A DNA stretch of 64,000 nt from assembly GCF_010093595.1 (NCBI RefSeq), contig NW_022985456.1, positions 62,001 through 126,000 of the forward strand. The letters run 5' to 3'. Both the position numbers and the translations under genes were made by a program. This document shows, piece by piece, positions 11,337 through 22,594 of this stretch. Source of the DNA: Mytilinidion resinicola (taxonomy: Eukaryota > Ascomycota > Dothideomycetes > Mytilinidiales > Mytilinidiaceae). The notes under the pieces were generated by a model. It was not told the origin of the DNA and did not search any database. It saw nothing but the letters and a program-made list of their open reading frames with translations. The stretch's first letter is position 1, and the number at the start of each line of letters is the position of its first letter.

Positions 11337-12926
11337 ATGCACTCGATGAAGACGGCACCTGTTGAAAATGTCATTATTCCCGCTTCGCTTGGGGGACGCG
11401 ACATTCGCGATCAACCATCAAACTCCAAGAGCAACCCCCCAGAACAGCCAATCGACCTAGATGCTCTCTACGCGCACGTCCTAGGCAAAGTCGGACCGCG
11501 TCTTAGCTGTCAAGGCTCCAAGATCTTCCAAGTATTCCAACATTGGCAGTCTTACCAGAAGAAACGGGACGTGTTGCGCGAATACTTTCCAAATATCTGC
11601 TCAACAAACCTTTCATTCGCATTCGAGGACGACCAAAGCCATCATCTCATTGCTTCAAATAATCCGTTATCAGCAAGCGAAATCTGCGAGAGGCGGGACA
11701 AGGTCGGGAGCTGGCTAGAAAACTGCTGCGGAGGGCTCATCGAGTTTTGCAGCGAGGATCTCACCTTGACCAAGAAAGATAGTCACGATGTAGGCACCCC
11801 TGAAAGTGTCAATTCCGGGAACCGAAGGATCCAATATGCACACGACTCTGTTCTCCAGTATCTGACGAAGCTAGAAATTTGGTCTGAAATTGTGAAGAAG
11901 AACACAGACGAGGACTTCACAGTAGAGCACGCAGTCCTCAAATCACTAGTCCTTCAAATCAAGACTTGGACCTCTCCCGCCGGCCGCAGAGAAATAGGAT
12001 GCCCATGGGACCTAATCCTATCAACGCTCCGATACGCCTCGTACGCAGAGCAGAAACTAGGCCGAGCGCAAACCACTCTCCTCGACGAACTCGACAAATC
12101 CGTCTCCGAGCATTTCCACCAACGAGTACAAGCAAAGCCCCAACCCCGCTACAACGGCCGGCCCCTCTTCCCAGACTCGCACTGGTCCGAATTCTGGCCC
12201 ACCGACTTCCAGCGCTCGCTGCGCTGGCGCGACACCTTCCTCGCCCTCGCCATCCGGCACAACCTGCACCACTACGCCGCCGCAAAACTGGCCTCCCACG
12301 GCGCCGCCGCCGCCGCCACCGTCGCCACCGCCATCACCCAGAAACCCGGCCGCCCCCTCCTCTCCTACACCTTCTTCCCCGTGCTGGGAAACTTCCTCGT
12401 CGACCCCGCCCTCGTCGCGCTCCTCCTCGCCCACGGCGCCGACCCCAACGCCCCTTTCGATAACTCGTCCCCCTGGCAGGACTTCCTCCGCTACCTCATG
12501 GAGAACTCCTACCAAGCGACTGCGAAAGCGCACACGAAGCGTGCGAGCGACATCGCAGAACTGCTGCTCGCGCACGGCGCGGACCCGCACGCCGAGTGCG
12601 ACTTCTTCCAGATCTCGGAGGACATACCGCGCGTGTGCTCGGCGATTGATGTGGTGCAGCGCGTGTTTATGGACGAGGCGGCGGAGGTGCGGGTGGGGTT
12701 GCAGCTGCAGAGGGTGTTGCTGCAGCGGCAGCAGACAGTGTCAAATGCGCAGGAGACACTAAGGAGAATTCAGAGGGAGAAGTCGGGGGAGGATGTGGGG
12801 AGGGATGAGAGGCTGGCGCAGTTTGAAAGCGGGTTGGAGGAAGGGGGGAAGAAGCCGGAGGAGCGGCCGGTTGCGACGAAGTCGAGGTGGAGGTTGTTCC
12901 CGCGGAAGCTGTCGGCGGTGAGGTAG
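11337..12926 (+). CDS. NLR-type C-terminal module with ankyrin-like repeats, no NACHT
   Basis: Single open frame of 529 residues from the ATG at 11337. Residues about 140-200 carry CGGLIEF and QYAHDSVLQYLTK, the segment that follows the NACHT ATPase in fungal STAND/NLR incompatibility proteins. The C-terminal half has two LLAHGADP motifs, typical of ankyrin repeats, and a basic glutamine- and arginine-rich tail. No Walker A or B motif is present in this frame or in the 980 bases upstream. The gene is therefore either a truncated relic that is still open, or a stand-alone regulatory module. Codon use shifts to very GC-rich from about base 12000 onwards. The function is unknown; a role in allorecognition is inference from related full-length proteins only. 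Confidence 0.6.
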   Translation: MHSMKTAPVENVIIPASLGGRDIRDQPSNSKSNPPEQPIDLDALYAHVLGKVGPRLSCQGSKIFQVFQHWQSYQKKRDVLREYFPNICSTNLSFAFEDDQSHHLIASNNPLSASEICERRDKVGSWLENCCGGLIEFCSEDLTLTKKDSHDVGTPESVNSGNRRIQYAHDSVLQYLTKLEIWSEIVKKNTDEDFTVEHAVLKSLVLQIKTWTSPAGRREIGCPWDLILSTLRYASYAEQKLGRAQTTLLDELDKSVSEHFHQRVQAKPQPRYNGRPLFPDSHWSEFWPTDFQRSLRWRDTFLALAIRHNLHHYAAAKLASHGAAAAATVATAITQKPGRPLLSYTFFPVLGNFLVDPALVALLLAHGADPNAPFDNSSPWQDFLRYLMENSYQATAKAHTKRASDIAELLLAHGADPHAECDFFQISEDIPRVCSAIDVVQRVFMDEAAEVRVGLQLQRVLLQRQQTVSNAQETLRRIQREKSGEDVGRDERLAQFESGLEEGGKKPEERPVATKSRWRLFPRKLSAVR

Positions 12927-13128
12927 GCCGCAGCTACGAGTAATAGGGAAAAAAGGAATGCGCAAAGAGAAGCGTGGGGCTATGTGTGGTCGGGTTTCTG
13001 GATCCCAGTGAGACGTCGGGAAAAAGGGGAATCTACGCGGCCAATGAAAATGAAGCATGTTGGAGATAAGCACAGTGTATATAAATTTGTACGATGAATG
13101 AGCCACCCTGGCAGCAGACGCATCGAAA

Positions 13129-13143
13129 CCCCCCCCCCCCCCC
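13129..13143. repeat. Poly-C homopolymer, 15 bases
   Basis: Fifteen consecutive C bases. Runs of this length are unstable and may also reflect assembly uncertainty. Confidence 0.9.
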
Positions 13144-13671
13144 TCACTACCGCAGCTCCACAACGATGCGATATGCCCACACGCAGCCAGCCTCGCCCCC
13201 CCTCGCGTTCTTAGCACACACCGCCGCCCCTTTGAGAGGGGAGCGGGAGCGCGAGCGGAAGCGGGAGACTTACCCACCCACCCACCCTACCCATCCGCTC
13301 CCTTCCCCTTCCCCTTCCCCTCCCTCCCTCTCTCCCTCGTATCTCAAAGCCGCAGCACTGACTCTACCACTTATCCCACCCCTGCGCTCCTCGCTCTCCC
13401 CATACATCGGCACACCCTAGGAATCCTACCATCGATATCCCTCTCAATCCCGGCAGTCCGTCCATCACCCGACTGCGCCGTTTGAACCGATCGCCTGGCG
13501 CTTCGGCCGTCATTTCGGCCAGTTCGTCTGGCTAAAATGCGGGTTAGACATACGAACGCACGAGCTTCGCGTCGGTGATGGCGGTGATGTAGAACCAAGC
13601 AAGCGGTCGATGCAGCCGGGTCTGTGCTGAGGAAGGTTTGCATTTCGATGGATGTTGGATATGGGTGTTCT

Positions 13672-13709
13672 GAGGGAGGGAGGGAGGGAGGGAGGGAGGG
13701 AGGGAGGGG
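13672..13709. repeat. GGGA tetranucleotide microsatellite
   Basis: About nine GGGA units in tandem, a run that could form a G-quadruplex on the plus strand. Confidence 0.9.
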
Positions 13710-13824
13710 TTGAAGGCCAGAGGCAGGGCGATGGCTGAGAAAAAGCGCGGCGCGGGTGGCGGTAACTTACGAAAGCCGGGGGTTTTTTTACGAAGGCCTG
13801 CTGCTTGAAGGAGCTTGAGCATAG

Positions 13825-13882
13825 TGACTGACGGACTGACTGACTGACTGCTGCACGAACACACACACACACACACACACAC
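13825..13882. repeat. GACT and AC microsatellites
   Basis: Imperfect GACT units at about 13825-13850, then twelve AC dinucleotides at 13859-13882. Confidence 0.9.
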
Positions 13883-14762
13883 CACAAGAAATAGGCGGCA
13901 ATCCAGCACCATTGATTCCATCAACTGCGGTACGCTCGCGGGTGCTATCTACCGTCCGCCTAGTTCGTCCTCGACTCTTTCACACGAGCGGTATTAGCCC
14001 CCACCCCTTTCCCCTCATCGGCTCCTATATACACTTCCTTCCTTCCTCTCTCCCTCATCCAAAAACCCACAAGTCCACCAATTCAAAAAGCCCACTCGTC
14101 TTTAGAACCGAAAAAGCCGGTCCCTCATTCTCCAGTAGGTAGAGAGGAAGGAACCGAGCGGGTATAGAACAACATCTACACATTCTCCGCCATGACAGAA
14201 AAGGAAAAAGGACAAGAATGAGAATAAGGTAAGTGTAGATGCGTATGAACGGGAAAAGGTGAGCGGTGGTGCGGCCCAAGCGTGTGTGTTTCGTGAACAA
14301 GAAAAGAGAATAGGTCGGTCGACAAGTCGGAAAGAGAATTCGGTCGGAGTCTGAGAAGGTGTTTATGACGAGGTGTGAAGAGTTATTCGATCGAGTATTG
14401 AAGCGGTTGGTTCGATGGCAGGTCGGTGGGTGGGTGGGTAGGTAGAATATGATATTTCGGATTAAGAATTACGATGTTACTCGATTAAGCCGCTTTGGTC
14501 AGCTGGGGTTTCTTTCGCGTGTTGATGCAAATGCAGTACCGCTCGCTCGTTCGCTCCCACTCAATCCAAATCGGGGGTTTGCGTAGTCTTTCCTTCTTTC
14601 CAAAAACAAAAGCAGGCGCCTTGCTGAACGCCTCTAGAAAACAAAAAGAGGTATGAAAAAAAAACGGCTTGCTTTCAGTCCGCGTAATCGCCATCATCGT
14701 GCCGGCATAAATATCAGAACCTCGGTTCTTCAGAAGGAATCAGTCGTCTCAGGGCGATGCGA

Positions 14763-16720
14763 TTACGGACTCGGCTGCGGCGGCGGGCCGCCCGCGCCCC
14801 CAGAGTCGCTCGTATCCCCCTCGATAGTCTTCCGCCAGTGCTGTGGCAGACACACACAAACGAGTGGGAACGCCTTGATCTCGCTCTCGCCCGCGATGCC
14901 GCTCCTCCTGCTCCCGTTGCTGACGCCCGAGTCGCGCTGGATGGTGCGCCGCGCCTCCCACTGCTCTGCGTTCTCGGTGAGCTTGACGCCCGTCGCCCAC
15001 CCATCGTCCCAGATGCCAACGACCTTGAGCATGTCGCCACGCTCAAGCTCGAACTCGTCGTTGGCGCGAGGTGCGTAAGCCCAGAGAGTCGCAACGGTGT
15101 CGTTAGGCCGGATCTCGTCTTGAGAGTAGTAGTCTTTAAAGAACTGGAGCTGTTCGGATTGACCAGAGGTGGGGCCTTCCGGGCTGGAGAACTGGTCGCC
15201 GCCAGAGTTTGGTGAGGAGTGGGCGTTGCTGCCGCTGAGGGCGGAGTGACTGGAGAGGGACCCGTCGCGCTTGGAGATGTTGCCGACGGCGAGGCTGCGG
15301 TTCGAGTCGGGGGAGCGGTTGTAGCTGTCAGGCGAGGGCTGGCGTTCCTGGCGGAAGGCGCCAATGCCTGCAACAGCAGCGCCACCGGCCTGATTACCGG
15401 ATGAACTGGAGGTTCCTTCGAGCGCCGACATGCGGGCAACGCGTGCACCAGGGACAATGGAAGGCGGTGGCGCGTGGGGACCGTCGGTGTTGTAGGTCAT
15501 TGGAGGTCCTGCAGCTGCTCGTGAGGGCGAAGGCTGGTTGAAGACACTGCCAGCCTGGCTGTCTTGTCTCTTGCGGAGGCGGAGACAAAAGAAAATAACA
15601 GCAGCGAGGATCAATGCAGCACCGAGTATCGATCCAATGACAATGCCCGCAATAGCACCTCCTGAGAGGCCATGGGAACTACCGCCAGCAGCCGCTGCCG
15701 CGGTAGTGCCAGTTGGGCTGGAGGTCGCAGTCGAGGTCGTCCCAGTAAACAGAGGAGGCATCGATGTCGTTGTTGGTAGATGGACGCCTACACAGCGCGA
15801 ATTGACGTTCGAGTTTACACAGCACGAATCTGTCGAGTTTGGCGAACTGGCAGAACAGTACGAGCACAAGCCCTGCAAGTTTGACTGATAGCCGCAGTCC
15901 AGGGGCTCGTTCTCAGCGGCGTTTATACAGTCCTGGGTTAACGATCCTTTGGGGAGAGAACAGATGGTGAAGTCGGATCGAATCTGGGCTACCGCGTTGT
16001 TGCCAGAGGATCCGCAAATCTCAGGACTTGCTATTATCTCCTGTTCACTAGTAGCGAATTGCGCCTGAGAAATGATTAGCGATCTGAGATTAGTTTGTGT
16101 AAGCCCATTCATCAACTTACACAGTTGTCTGCACACAGCGGTACCGAATCGTTTGTAGATAAACCACACGGTGATATCGAGAGCTGGACGATGGCGTTGC
16201 AGATGACCGTCGTTGTGTACCGCGCGTAGAGGTCTGTAGTGTTTGTCAAGTTTACAGACGAGCATCCCAGATTATCTTGGTATCTGTAGGCGCGGTCAGC
16301 ATCCCTTGCATATCATGTATATCCTATTGCCTCAACGTACTTTTGCTGCGCATACTCGGTGCCAATGTAGGTCCGTAACCGGTCGTCAAAAGACTGGGTA
16401 TCTGATACGTAGGAGAGGAAAGAACTGGGTAGCGCTTGTTAGCTTTTGATAGCACAGATAGGGCCCATTTCAGGGTCCACGTACAAGTGATCGGTCAAAG
16501 CCTTGGTGGTAGAAACCGAGGACGTATTAAAAGCCGGACACATAGTGGAACCGGCGAGAGAAATGCACTCCTGGGCCATAGCAGCAGGCGCGGCGAGGAG
16601 GGATAGGACGAGGGCTGATTTCCTGAAGGATGATTGCTTTTGTCGACGGGGCTGTCTCCGGGGCCCAAGGCAGTCTGCTGGCGACGGCGAAGCCGCCGCA
16701 TGCTCTCGTGGTGCGTGCAT
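14763..16720 (-). CDS. Single-pass membrane protein with cytosolic SH3 domain (Fus1-like)
   Basis: Four-exon model on the minus strand: 16720-16485, 16424-16341, 16283-16121 and 16064-14763, 1785 bases, 594 residues. A basic leader is followed by a signal sequence (SALVLSLLAAPAAMA). The extracellular part is cysteine-rich (about residues 50-255) and passes into a Ser/Thr-rich stalk. One transmembrane helix lies at about 298-321, with basic residues LRLRKR after it. The cytosolic part is Ser/Pro-rich and ends in an SH3 domain at about 484-571 (ALYDY-like LWAYAPRANDEFELERGD, then GWATGV). This layout matches fungal Fus1-like SH3 proteins of the cell surface, involved in cell fusion or wall signalling in yeast. 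The extracellular domain is not one I can name. The exon phases all agree. Confidence 0.8.
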
Positions 16721-18102
16721 GGTGTTTGCGCGGTGTCGTGGATACGATACAGGTATAATTGGCGTCGGGCGGGCGTGGTGTTGAGGTTCGCGAATGGGCC
16801 TGCTTTCACAACAACCGTCTTCTCACGTCTCCATCCGACCCGAGACACGTCCACGGCACTGGTAAGAGGGAGTTCAGTTGGGCGGCAGGCGGGACGGGGC
16901 TCTGGGTCTCACGGGCAGCAGTTGGTCGTCAATTGAAAGAGCGACTGGGTGAGGGGCGACGCTGCTGGTCCGAGATGGGCGACGAGAAAGGGACGAACAC
17001 ACGGCGAGCAGAGAGACGAGCAGCGAGCAAGAGAGAGACGAAGCGGCCCCAGTCCGACTCAGGGCACGAACGGGCACCAGGCGCGCCGTAGCCAACCCGG
17101 CCGCCCAAGCCGTCAAACCCCAGCAGCTGCAGCCTCAGACAAATGAGAAGCCCGGCCTCAGCGCCAGGCGCCGCGTCGATTGGCTGCAGCGCCATGATCC
17201 CAGCCGATGCTCATTCAGGAACAGCTCATGGGAAATTGGACGCGCAGTCGGGCCGGCCGCAATCCTCTTCGGCGGCCTGTCCTTCCCTTTGCTCTGCTCA
17301 AACACCATGATCGTCGGCATCCAAGCGCGTTTGAACTGGCACCTGGCTCTCCCGGGGCCAGCGCGCGGAGCCGTGGCCGTGCATCATCATCGTAGTCGGC
17401 TGGGGCGGTGGACAGCTGCCGCAATTCGAACGGCCTCAACACCACAAAAAGCCGCGAGCGAGAGAACACGCCAGGCCTAGTGGTGGCAGCTGCAGAGCCC
17501 AGCGCTTGCATGATTCGGGAGCACAACCGAAGAGATGCAAGCTGCCGTTTTGGGCCGTGGAGTGCATAAGCTGCACAACTTCATGCACGTCTATCGTCAA
17601 ATCTTAAATAGAGACAGGGCGCCGCCGCTTGTCTCGAAATGCCGTGCGAGGCTGCTCGCGCTGCCTTTTTGCTCTCATGTTGCAGGCGCCTCTTCACGTA
17701 AGCATCAATTTACTTAACTAGTTATATCATAGACCGTTGAGCCTACATCGCCCATCTTCTTCAACATCAATAATTAACAGCTAACTGCGCTGTAGGCTAA
17801 TTGTAGACACGAGGATCGTAGTGTGGAAGTGGCGCGTTAGAACAATGGTAGGGGCTTCAGTAGTAAGACCGGTGGGTGCAAGACAAGGTGTATTGGTTGA
17901 GACAATAGGTTGAAGTTCAACACATGAATTGAGTACGAGGCAAAGGAAACAGGACAAGAAATCCTCAAGACCATATACCCTTTCCTTCGTCCTACAATTT
18001 GGTCCTGCTCTGTTCCAGCGCTCTGCCTGGCACGGCCCACAGAGCAACCTCCAGGGTGCTCTGCCCCGGTACTCTGCTTGAGCCAGAGCGCTCACGTGAC
18101 CC
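16721..18102. other. Intergenic with promoter of SH3 gene and a dispersed repeat
   Basis: 1.4 kb. The left end is GC-rich and should hold the promoter and 5' leader of the SH3-domain gene. The right half contains one copy of a dispersed repeat at 17582-17769 (listed separately). Short open frames here have no recognisable content. Confidence 0.4.
17582..17769. repeat. Dispersed repeat, copy A
   Basis: About 190 bases that align by eye along their length with 26262-26450. Shared blocks include CGCTTGTCT-x-GAAATGCCGTGC, CTCTTC-x-CGTAAGCAT and GCCGTTGAGCCTAC. Both copies are in the same orientation. No terminal inverted repeats were seen. Confidence 0.7.
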
Positions 18103-19068
18103 TCATGTCACCACTGTCCTTCGGTCCCAACTTTCCGAATTTACATCGTTGTCAGTCTCTTCACTAACCGTCTCCTTATCATCGGTCATGAAAACTTGCC
18201 GATATTCATGAAAACCGGCCCAGTCGTATGAGAGACTGATATACGGCAGATTCTCTGTCTTTGGCTCATGGTATCCAAGGCTTTGCCTGTAACGAGCTCC
18301 TGCTATCAGGACATTCTCCATTTTGAACTCTCCCCTGATATCTTCTGGTTTTCCGGACATCACCCTTGGGCATTTGTGCGCTCGAAGGTAGAGTCTGGTA
18401 TTCGGAACCTCGTATAGATAGATTCCCACGTATCCATGACCAGTACTATCCGAGGTTGTACAAGCAAGGAGACCAATGGACTGGCCGTTTTCGATTTCTT
18501 TGACTGGCAGCTGCATTCTCAGCCCTCTATTGGTAAATAATACTCGTCGTTTAGAACCAGGAAACTGGCACCGAGAAATTCCACATTTCCCATATTCTGA
18601 AAATCAGCGGGTGATTCGGCCAATGCCCCAGGACGTTCATTCTTTCCATGCCACGCAAATATGCTCTCATTGGTTGGAACTTTAATGATTTCTTCTTGAA
18701 GGCGACGAAAACCGTTCCGACTTCCTTCCCCATACAGAGTTGGCATGCTAACATCAAAAGGACCGAGAAGGCAGTATGCCATATCCTCTTCTCTCGTAGT
18801 CGATCGAGTCGAAGCCCAGGACATCTTTTGGGCGTTACTTGCAGTGTGAAGGCTTTCTTCAAGGAGTAGAACTCTGGAAGGGATTCCCGTAAGTGATGAT
18901 AGAGCGCCACATAGGGATTTTTTAGTGCCAACAGCCTTCCAAGTTGCCGTGAAGAAGACCGCCTCCTTTGGCGTAATGAGCTCTTGAAGTGTCCAACCTC
19001 TCTGAAACCATCGTAGCCCGCGAAGCTGTGGCGCTGGATCATCCAACTCATGAGGGGCCACCCCCCGG
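18103..19068 (-). pseudogene. HET-domain gene remnant, 5'-truncated and frameshifted
   Basis: The minus strand encodes the middle and end of a HET (heterokaryon incompatibility) protein: RWFQRGWTLQELITP, TREEDMAYCLLGPFDV and MPTLYGEG, then a C-terminal beta-rich segment. The N-terminal half of the HET domain (the SYxWGD and W-D-C-I-Q motifs) is missing. Homology starts abruptly next to a perfect palindrome at 19056-19074, with an in-frame TAG just beyond it and no usable ATG. Near 18520-18535 the frame must also shift by one base: one frame ends YYLPIEG-stop, while the next frame continues TNRGLRMQLPVKE, the expected family sequence. Two independent breaks make this a pseudogene. It lies just downstream of an intact HET gene on the same strand. 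Confidence 0.75.
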
Positions 19069-19074
19069 GTGGCC
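19056..19074. repeat. Perfect short palindrome at pseudogene boundary
   Basis: Eight-base arms GGCCACCC and GGGTGGCC are separated by CCC. It sits exactly where homology to HET proteins stops. Confidence 0.8.
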
Positions 19075-19461
19075 CGCTAGTAAGTTCAGCTGAGTTAACT
19101 CCAGCTGATGTTCGTAGCTTTCCTAGTAGCGTAGCGTTCTGACAATAGACAAGAGCGACACTTGGCGTAGGACACTGGGAGCTACTGTATGGCATCTTCA
19201 GGATAGGAAATAGCAAATAAAACCTGGGGTTTCAGATGATTGCTGATGACCACAGAGATCCGAACTACTCTCGCCAACACTATTGCAAATTGTAACTCTC
19301 TCTCAGCCCGTTCTAGCTCCCACGGCTGGTTCTCATACTAACTATCCTTCCGGATTTAAAGAGCTTGCAGATTCCGGGAATAAGACCTTTTAAGTCCAGC
19401 AAGTATTTCAGCCTTTCTTGACCAATATCAGGATATCCTGACATAAAGATATGTCTTGAAT
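19075..19461. other. Intergenic between HET pseudogene and HET gene
   Basis: About 390 bases with no recognisable HET N-terminus in any frame, which supports truncation of the pseudogene. It should include the 3' region of the intact HET gene. Confidence 0.4.
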
Positions 19462-21405
19462 CTACACAAGCATAAACTCCTGGGTTGAGAACGGAAGCGG
19501 TTCCTCGTGCAATTTCGCTAACCAGGACTTATCCACAGTGTCGTAAGTTGGGTCTTCCATCTTTCTCGCATGAACAAACGCCTCGCCATCCATGAATCCG
19601 TGAAGGTAACATTCACAAACAAAGGTGAATCTGTTACCGCAGGGACGAAGGACAATAGGAACTTGTCCGCCGAGGGGTATGATGACAAGGTCCCCGGCGT
19701 TGGCAACCACAGGCACGATGCCTAATATTCCTTTTTGTGTACGCATAAGGAATAATTTGGTTATTCCTGAGATGGAAATCTGAAGCTCAGCCAAACTCTC
19801 CGAGACTTTTGTTGTCTGCAAATGTTCTCGCAGATTTGCCTGCAGCTTTGACTTTGTATTCAGAAATGCCGCACAGTCCAGAAATCCATAGTGCCCCATT
19901 TCGGGGTTTAAGGGAGAGAGAATATTTTGGAAAGCTTCGACGGTGCTTCGGAAAGATGATAGGGAATTTGCATCAAATCTGGTCCGGTCCAAAGATTCAT
20001 CGGCCCATAAAGTTCTGATTAGGGCGTCTTCGATAGGTTCTTTGGTAAACCTGTATATCGTACCCGGCTGTTTTGTGCAACTGAAATGTTCTTCAACCCA
20101 CCCCCATTTCCCGGGAACTGTAGGTTCTGGTGACCTCGATGCAATAGTATCCACAGCAAGCCCTCGAAGAGTGAGCTGCTTAGTATCGGCTGAAAGCTGG
20201 AAAGTTGACTGAGATGATCCTGACGCATAATACAGACCCTTTTTATCTGTGCCTTTTCCAGAGAAATGTACTCTGTGAGATGCTTTGTATCGCCAGTCTG
20301 GTGCCCAACTTGGAAGCTCGGAAGTGGATATTCTATCATAGTCGACCGCTGCAAAGATATTCAGATTACCGCGAACCTGAATTATATGTGCCACTGATTC
20401 TGCAAATACAACTTCAAATGGCTTCTGATAGTCCGGTTGAATAAGTCTTGTCCAGATACTAGGTACCACTCCAAGAAGGGAGTAGACCAGATCACTTGGA
20501 TTCTGACAGCCCGAGCCGCGCCGACGGACAAGAAGATCGTCGAGATTCTGCACGAATCCTTCTCGGTAACCTAATATCATAGACACGATAGGTTCCTCTA
20601 TAAATTTTCTGTATTTAATCTCCTTGGTTTTGTCCTGGAGTAAATGCATCATTACGATCGTCATGGTCATCGATTCGTTTGGCAATTCAAACCGTCCACA
20701 GAAATAAGTCTTCGCACGGGCTAGAATGCTTTCTTGAAATGTCCAGGCGCGGCGAAACCATGCCTTTTTACAGAGATAGTTCGAGAATGCCATGAATTGT
20801 GGAGAGTCGGTGTCTGGAAGATTGAAGGATTCGTGAAATTCACGGCTGTTTCCATTAAAGACCCAGTTTTGGATATCAGGAATTCTTAGCGACACCTTTT
20901 CCTTTAATATTTCGAAGTATTCAATTACCGCGGATATTTCATCATTCTTGTCTTCTTTATCGTCCTCGTCTTCGCTATCGTCCTCGTCTTCACCACCAAG
21001 CCAGACATACACATGTGATGCATTGCGATAGATGTCTCCCATTAATCTGACTTGGTGGTTTACTTCCATCATATCTTGCTGATTGATGCAGATGCTATCA
21101 ACCCATAAAGGTATATCCTCAGACTCTCGCCGAAATCTTCTAAGAGCAGCATCAAGATTCCGAGTGATTGGAAGATATGTTCCATGACAGAGAATTGTCG
21201 ACGGGTTCGCTTTATCACCCCAAACATATGAAGCGGCGATGTATTGTGGGTTACTCTCGAGCGTGGTTTCAATAAAGCGACACTCTAACTGGTCGTTTAC
21301 ATTCTTCGCTTGTAGCAGATGAATAATTCGAACGGACGATGCCGATGGAAATGGTGTGTACTGCCAATGCTGGAGCTCTTCAGGTTTCACTAACTTGCGG
21401 GCCAT
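19462..21405 (-). CDS. HET-domain (heterokaryon incompatibility) protein
   Basis: One uninterrupted frame of 647 residues from the ATG at 21405; the frame extends further 5' only through a TTG. The HET domain begins near residue 55 with YIAASYVWGD, followed by LWVDSICINQQD, YRNASHVYVWLGG and AWFRRAWTFQESILARAKTYF, all landmark motifs. A strongly acidic Asp/Glu insert follows the third motif at about 140-160. The C-terminal region (about 300-640) has the LPSWAPDWR motif and the beta-rich stretch usual for these proteins. In known cases HET domains trigger cell death after fusion of incompatible hyphae. The allelic partner cannot be known from here. No intron is needed. Confidence 0.85.
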   Translation of the reverse strand: MARKLVKPEELQHWQYTPFPSASSVRIIHLLQAKNVNDQLECRFIETTLESNPQYIAASYVWGDKANPSTILCHGTYLPITRNLDAALRRFRRESEDIPLWVDSICINQQDMMEVNHQVRLMGDIYRNASHVYVWLGGEDEDDSEDEDDKEDKNDEISAVIEYFEILKEKVSLRIPDIQNWVFNGNSREFHESFNLPDTDSPQFMAFSNYLCKKAWFRRAWTFQESILARAKTYFCGRFELPNESMTMTIVMMHLLQDKTKEIKYRKFIEEPIVSMILGYREGFVQNLDDLLVRRRGSGCQNPSDLVYSLLGVVPSIWTRLIQPDYQKPFEVVFAESVAHIIQVRGNLNIFAAVDYDRISTSELPSWAPDWRYKASHRVHFSGKGTDKKGLYYASGSSQSTFQLSADTKQLTLRGLAVDTIASRSPEPTVPGKWGWVEEHFSCTKQPGTIYRFTKEPIEDALIRTLWADESLDRTRFDANSLSSFRSTVEAFQNILSPLNPEMGHYGFLDCAAFLNTKSKLQANLREHLQTTKVSESLAELQISISGITKLFLMRTQKGILGIVPVVANAGDLVIIPLGGQVPIVLRPCGNRFTFVCECYLHGFMDGEAFVHARKMEDPTYDTVDKSWLAKLHEEPLPFSTQEFMLV

Positions 21406-22594
21406 GATGGAACCAAATTGATAGAAACGTTGGAAGCATCGAGACTGGTTGAGGGAGGGAGAGTTGAGCGGTGGCAGCGGCAACAGTAGGCAGGAATATA
21501 GTAGCAAATAGACGAAACGCTGAATGGCTATTGGGCTCCTTGGAAGACTGTAGAGCCGAATTGGATTTTTCTAATTGAGAGTGTTAGAGAGTTCTAATCG
21601 AGGGACCCGACAAGGTGAAACCTCAACAGCAGCACCCGCATGTGCTGTTTAACAATCGAACATGGCGGTTTTCATGAGATGGTTGAGATATTGGGAGTTA
21701 GGAAAATAGGGGCATCTTTACAGCATTCGTCACCATTCCTCCTCCTTATCTTTTTGAATGGGTCAGGCTGACACTGATGCTGCTGCTGCACCAATATCCA
21801 GATACGGATAGACCGAATTTTAAGGAGTGTGTTGGCGTGTCTTGACTGGCTAGATGTTAGAGGTCTAGAACCGGTCAGGCTAACTCTGGCTTGAAGTGAA
21901 CACCCGGATTCCACCAAAAGTGGTTTTTTAGGCAATCTTTGTCATAGTACCCTTAAAGCAGTTGACTTGAGGGCTTTCTAGAAGACTACGAGCAACTTTC
22001 ATTGTAGAACAACGTAACTTAGTCTCAAAGGTTGATCGAAAATTGATGATAGATAATAAGAGACATACGCCTAAAGAATCGGATGAATATTGCTTTTGGG
22101 GCTGTGATTCTGCCTTGTGACGTGGCCATCCGTGGAGAGGCAAGGCTGAGAGCAAAGATTCCCGCCATTGGGTAGTTAGCCCTCTATGTCTGCTTAATCA
22201 TAATACATAGGGCTGACTTTAGCTCATCTTTGATTCGAGATGTGTCCGTCATTAGTGTCATTGCTGACTCCAGAGTCGGATCTTGATATTCCGAGCATCT
22301 GCACAGCCATAGGTCTGACAGCCACAGGGTTGGCTTACTGGATGACATGGGTAAATTACACCGTCATGACTAGCTCTAGTGGGCGTATAACTGGGAATAC
22401 ATCCTCATTATACAGAGGCCGCGAGGAGAGACCAGCTCGCAGGAGTTCCTGGCGATAGCACTGTAGAAGGCTTTGCCATGGAATCGATGTCATTAAGCTC
22501 AACCAAGAGCCGAATCCCAGAAAAAATCTCTATGAAACTGCAAAAGCGGCAACCGCATACCACGCAGAAAACCACCCGCCGCCAAACACAGCTC
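21406..22594. other. Intergenic between HET gene and ankyrin-CorA gene
   Basis: About 1.2 kb that should contain the HET promoter and the 3' region of the CorA-type gene. A plus-strand frame at 22240-22458 includes one hydrophobic stretch but lacks other support. No repeat was recognised. Confidence 0.4.

Larger units (their letters stand above)
12927..14762. other. Convergent intergenic region rich in microsatellites
   Basis: 1.8 kb between the ends of two converging genes. It holds several simple repeats (listed separately) and long pyrimidine-rich runs at about 13270-13400 and 13990-14080. Long open frames here are mostly low-complexity proline, serine or arginine translations of the repeats and are not accepted as genes. 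Confidence 0.5.

Noticed and set aside
13371..13924. Overlapping proline/serine-rich frames across the microsatellites
   Set aside because: They are simply translations of the GGGA and AC repeats.
22240..22458. Plus-strand frame with one hydrophobic stretch
   Set aside because: Too short and no conserved motif; no splice sites that would extend it.
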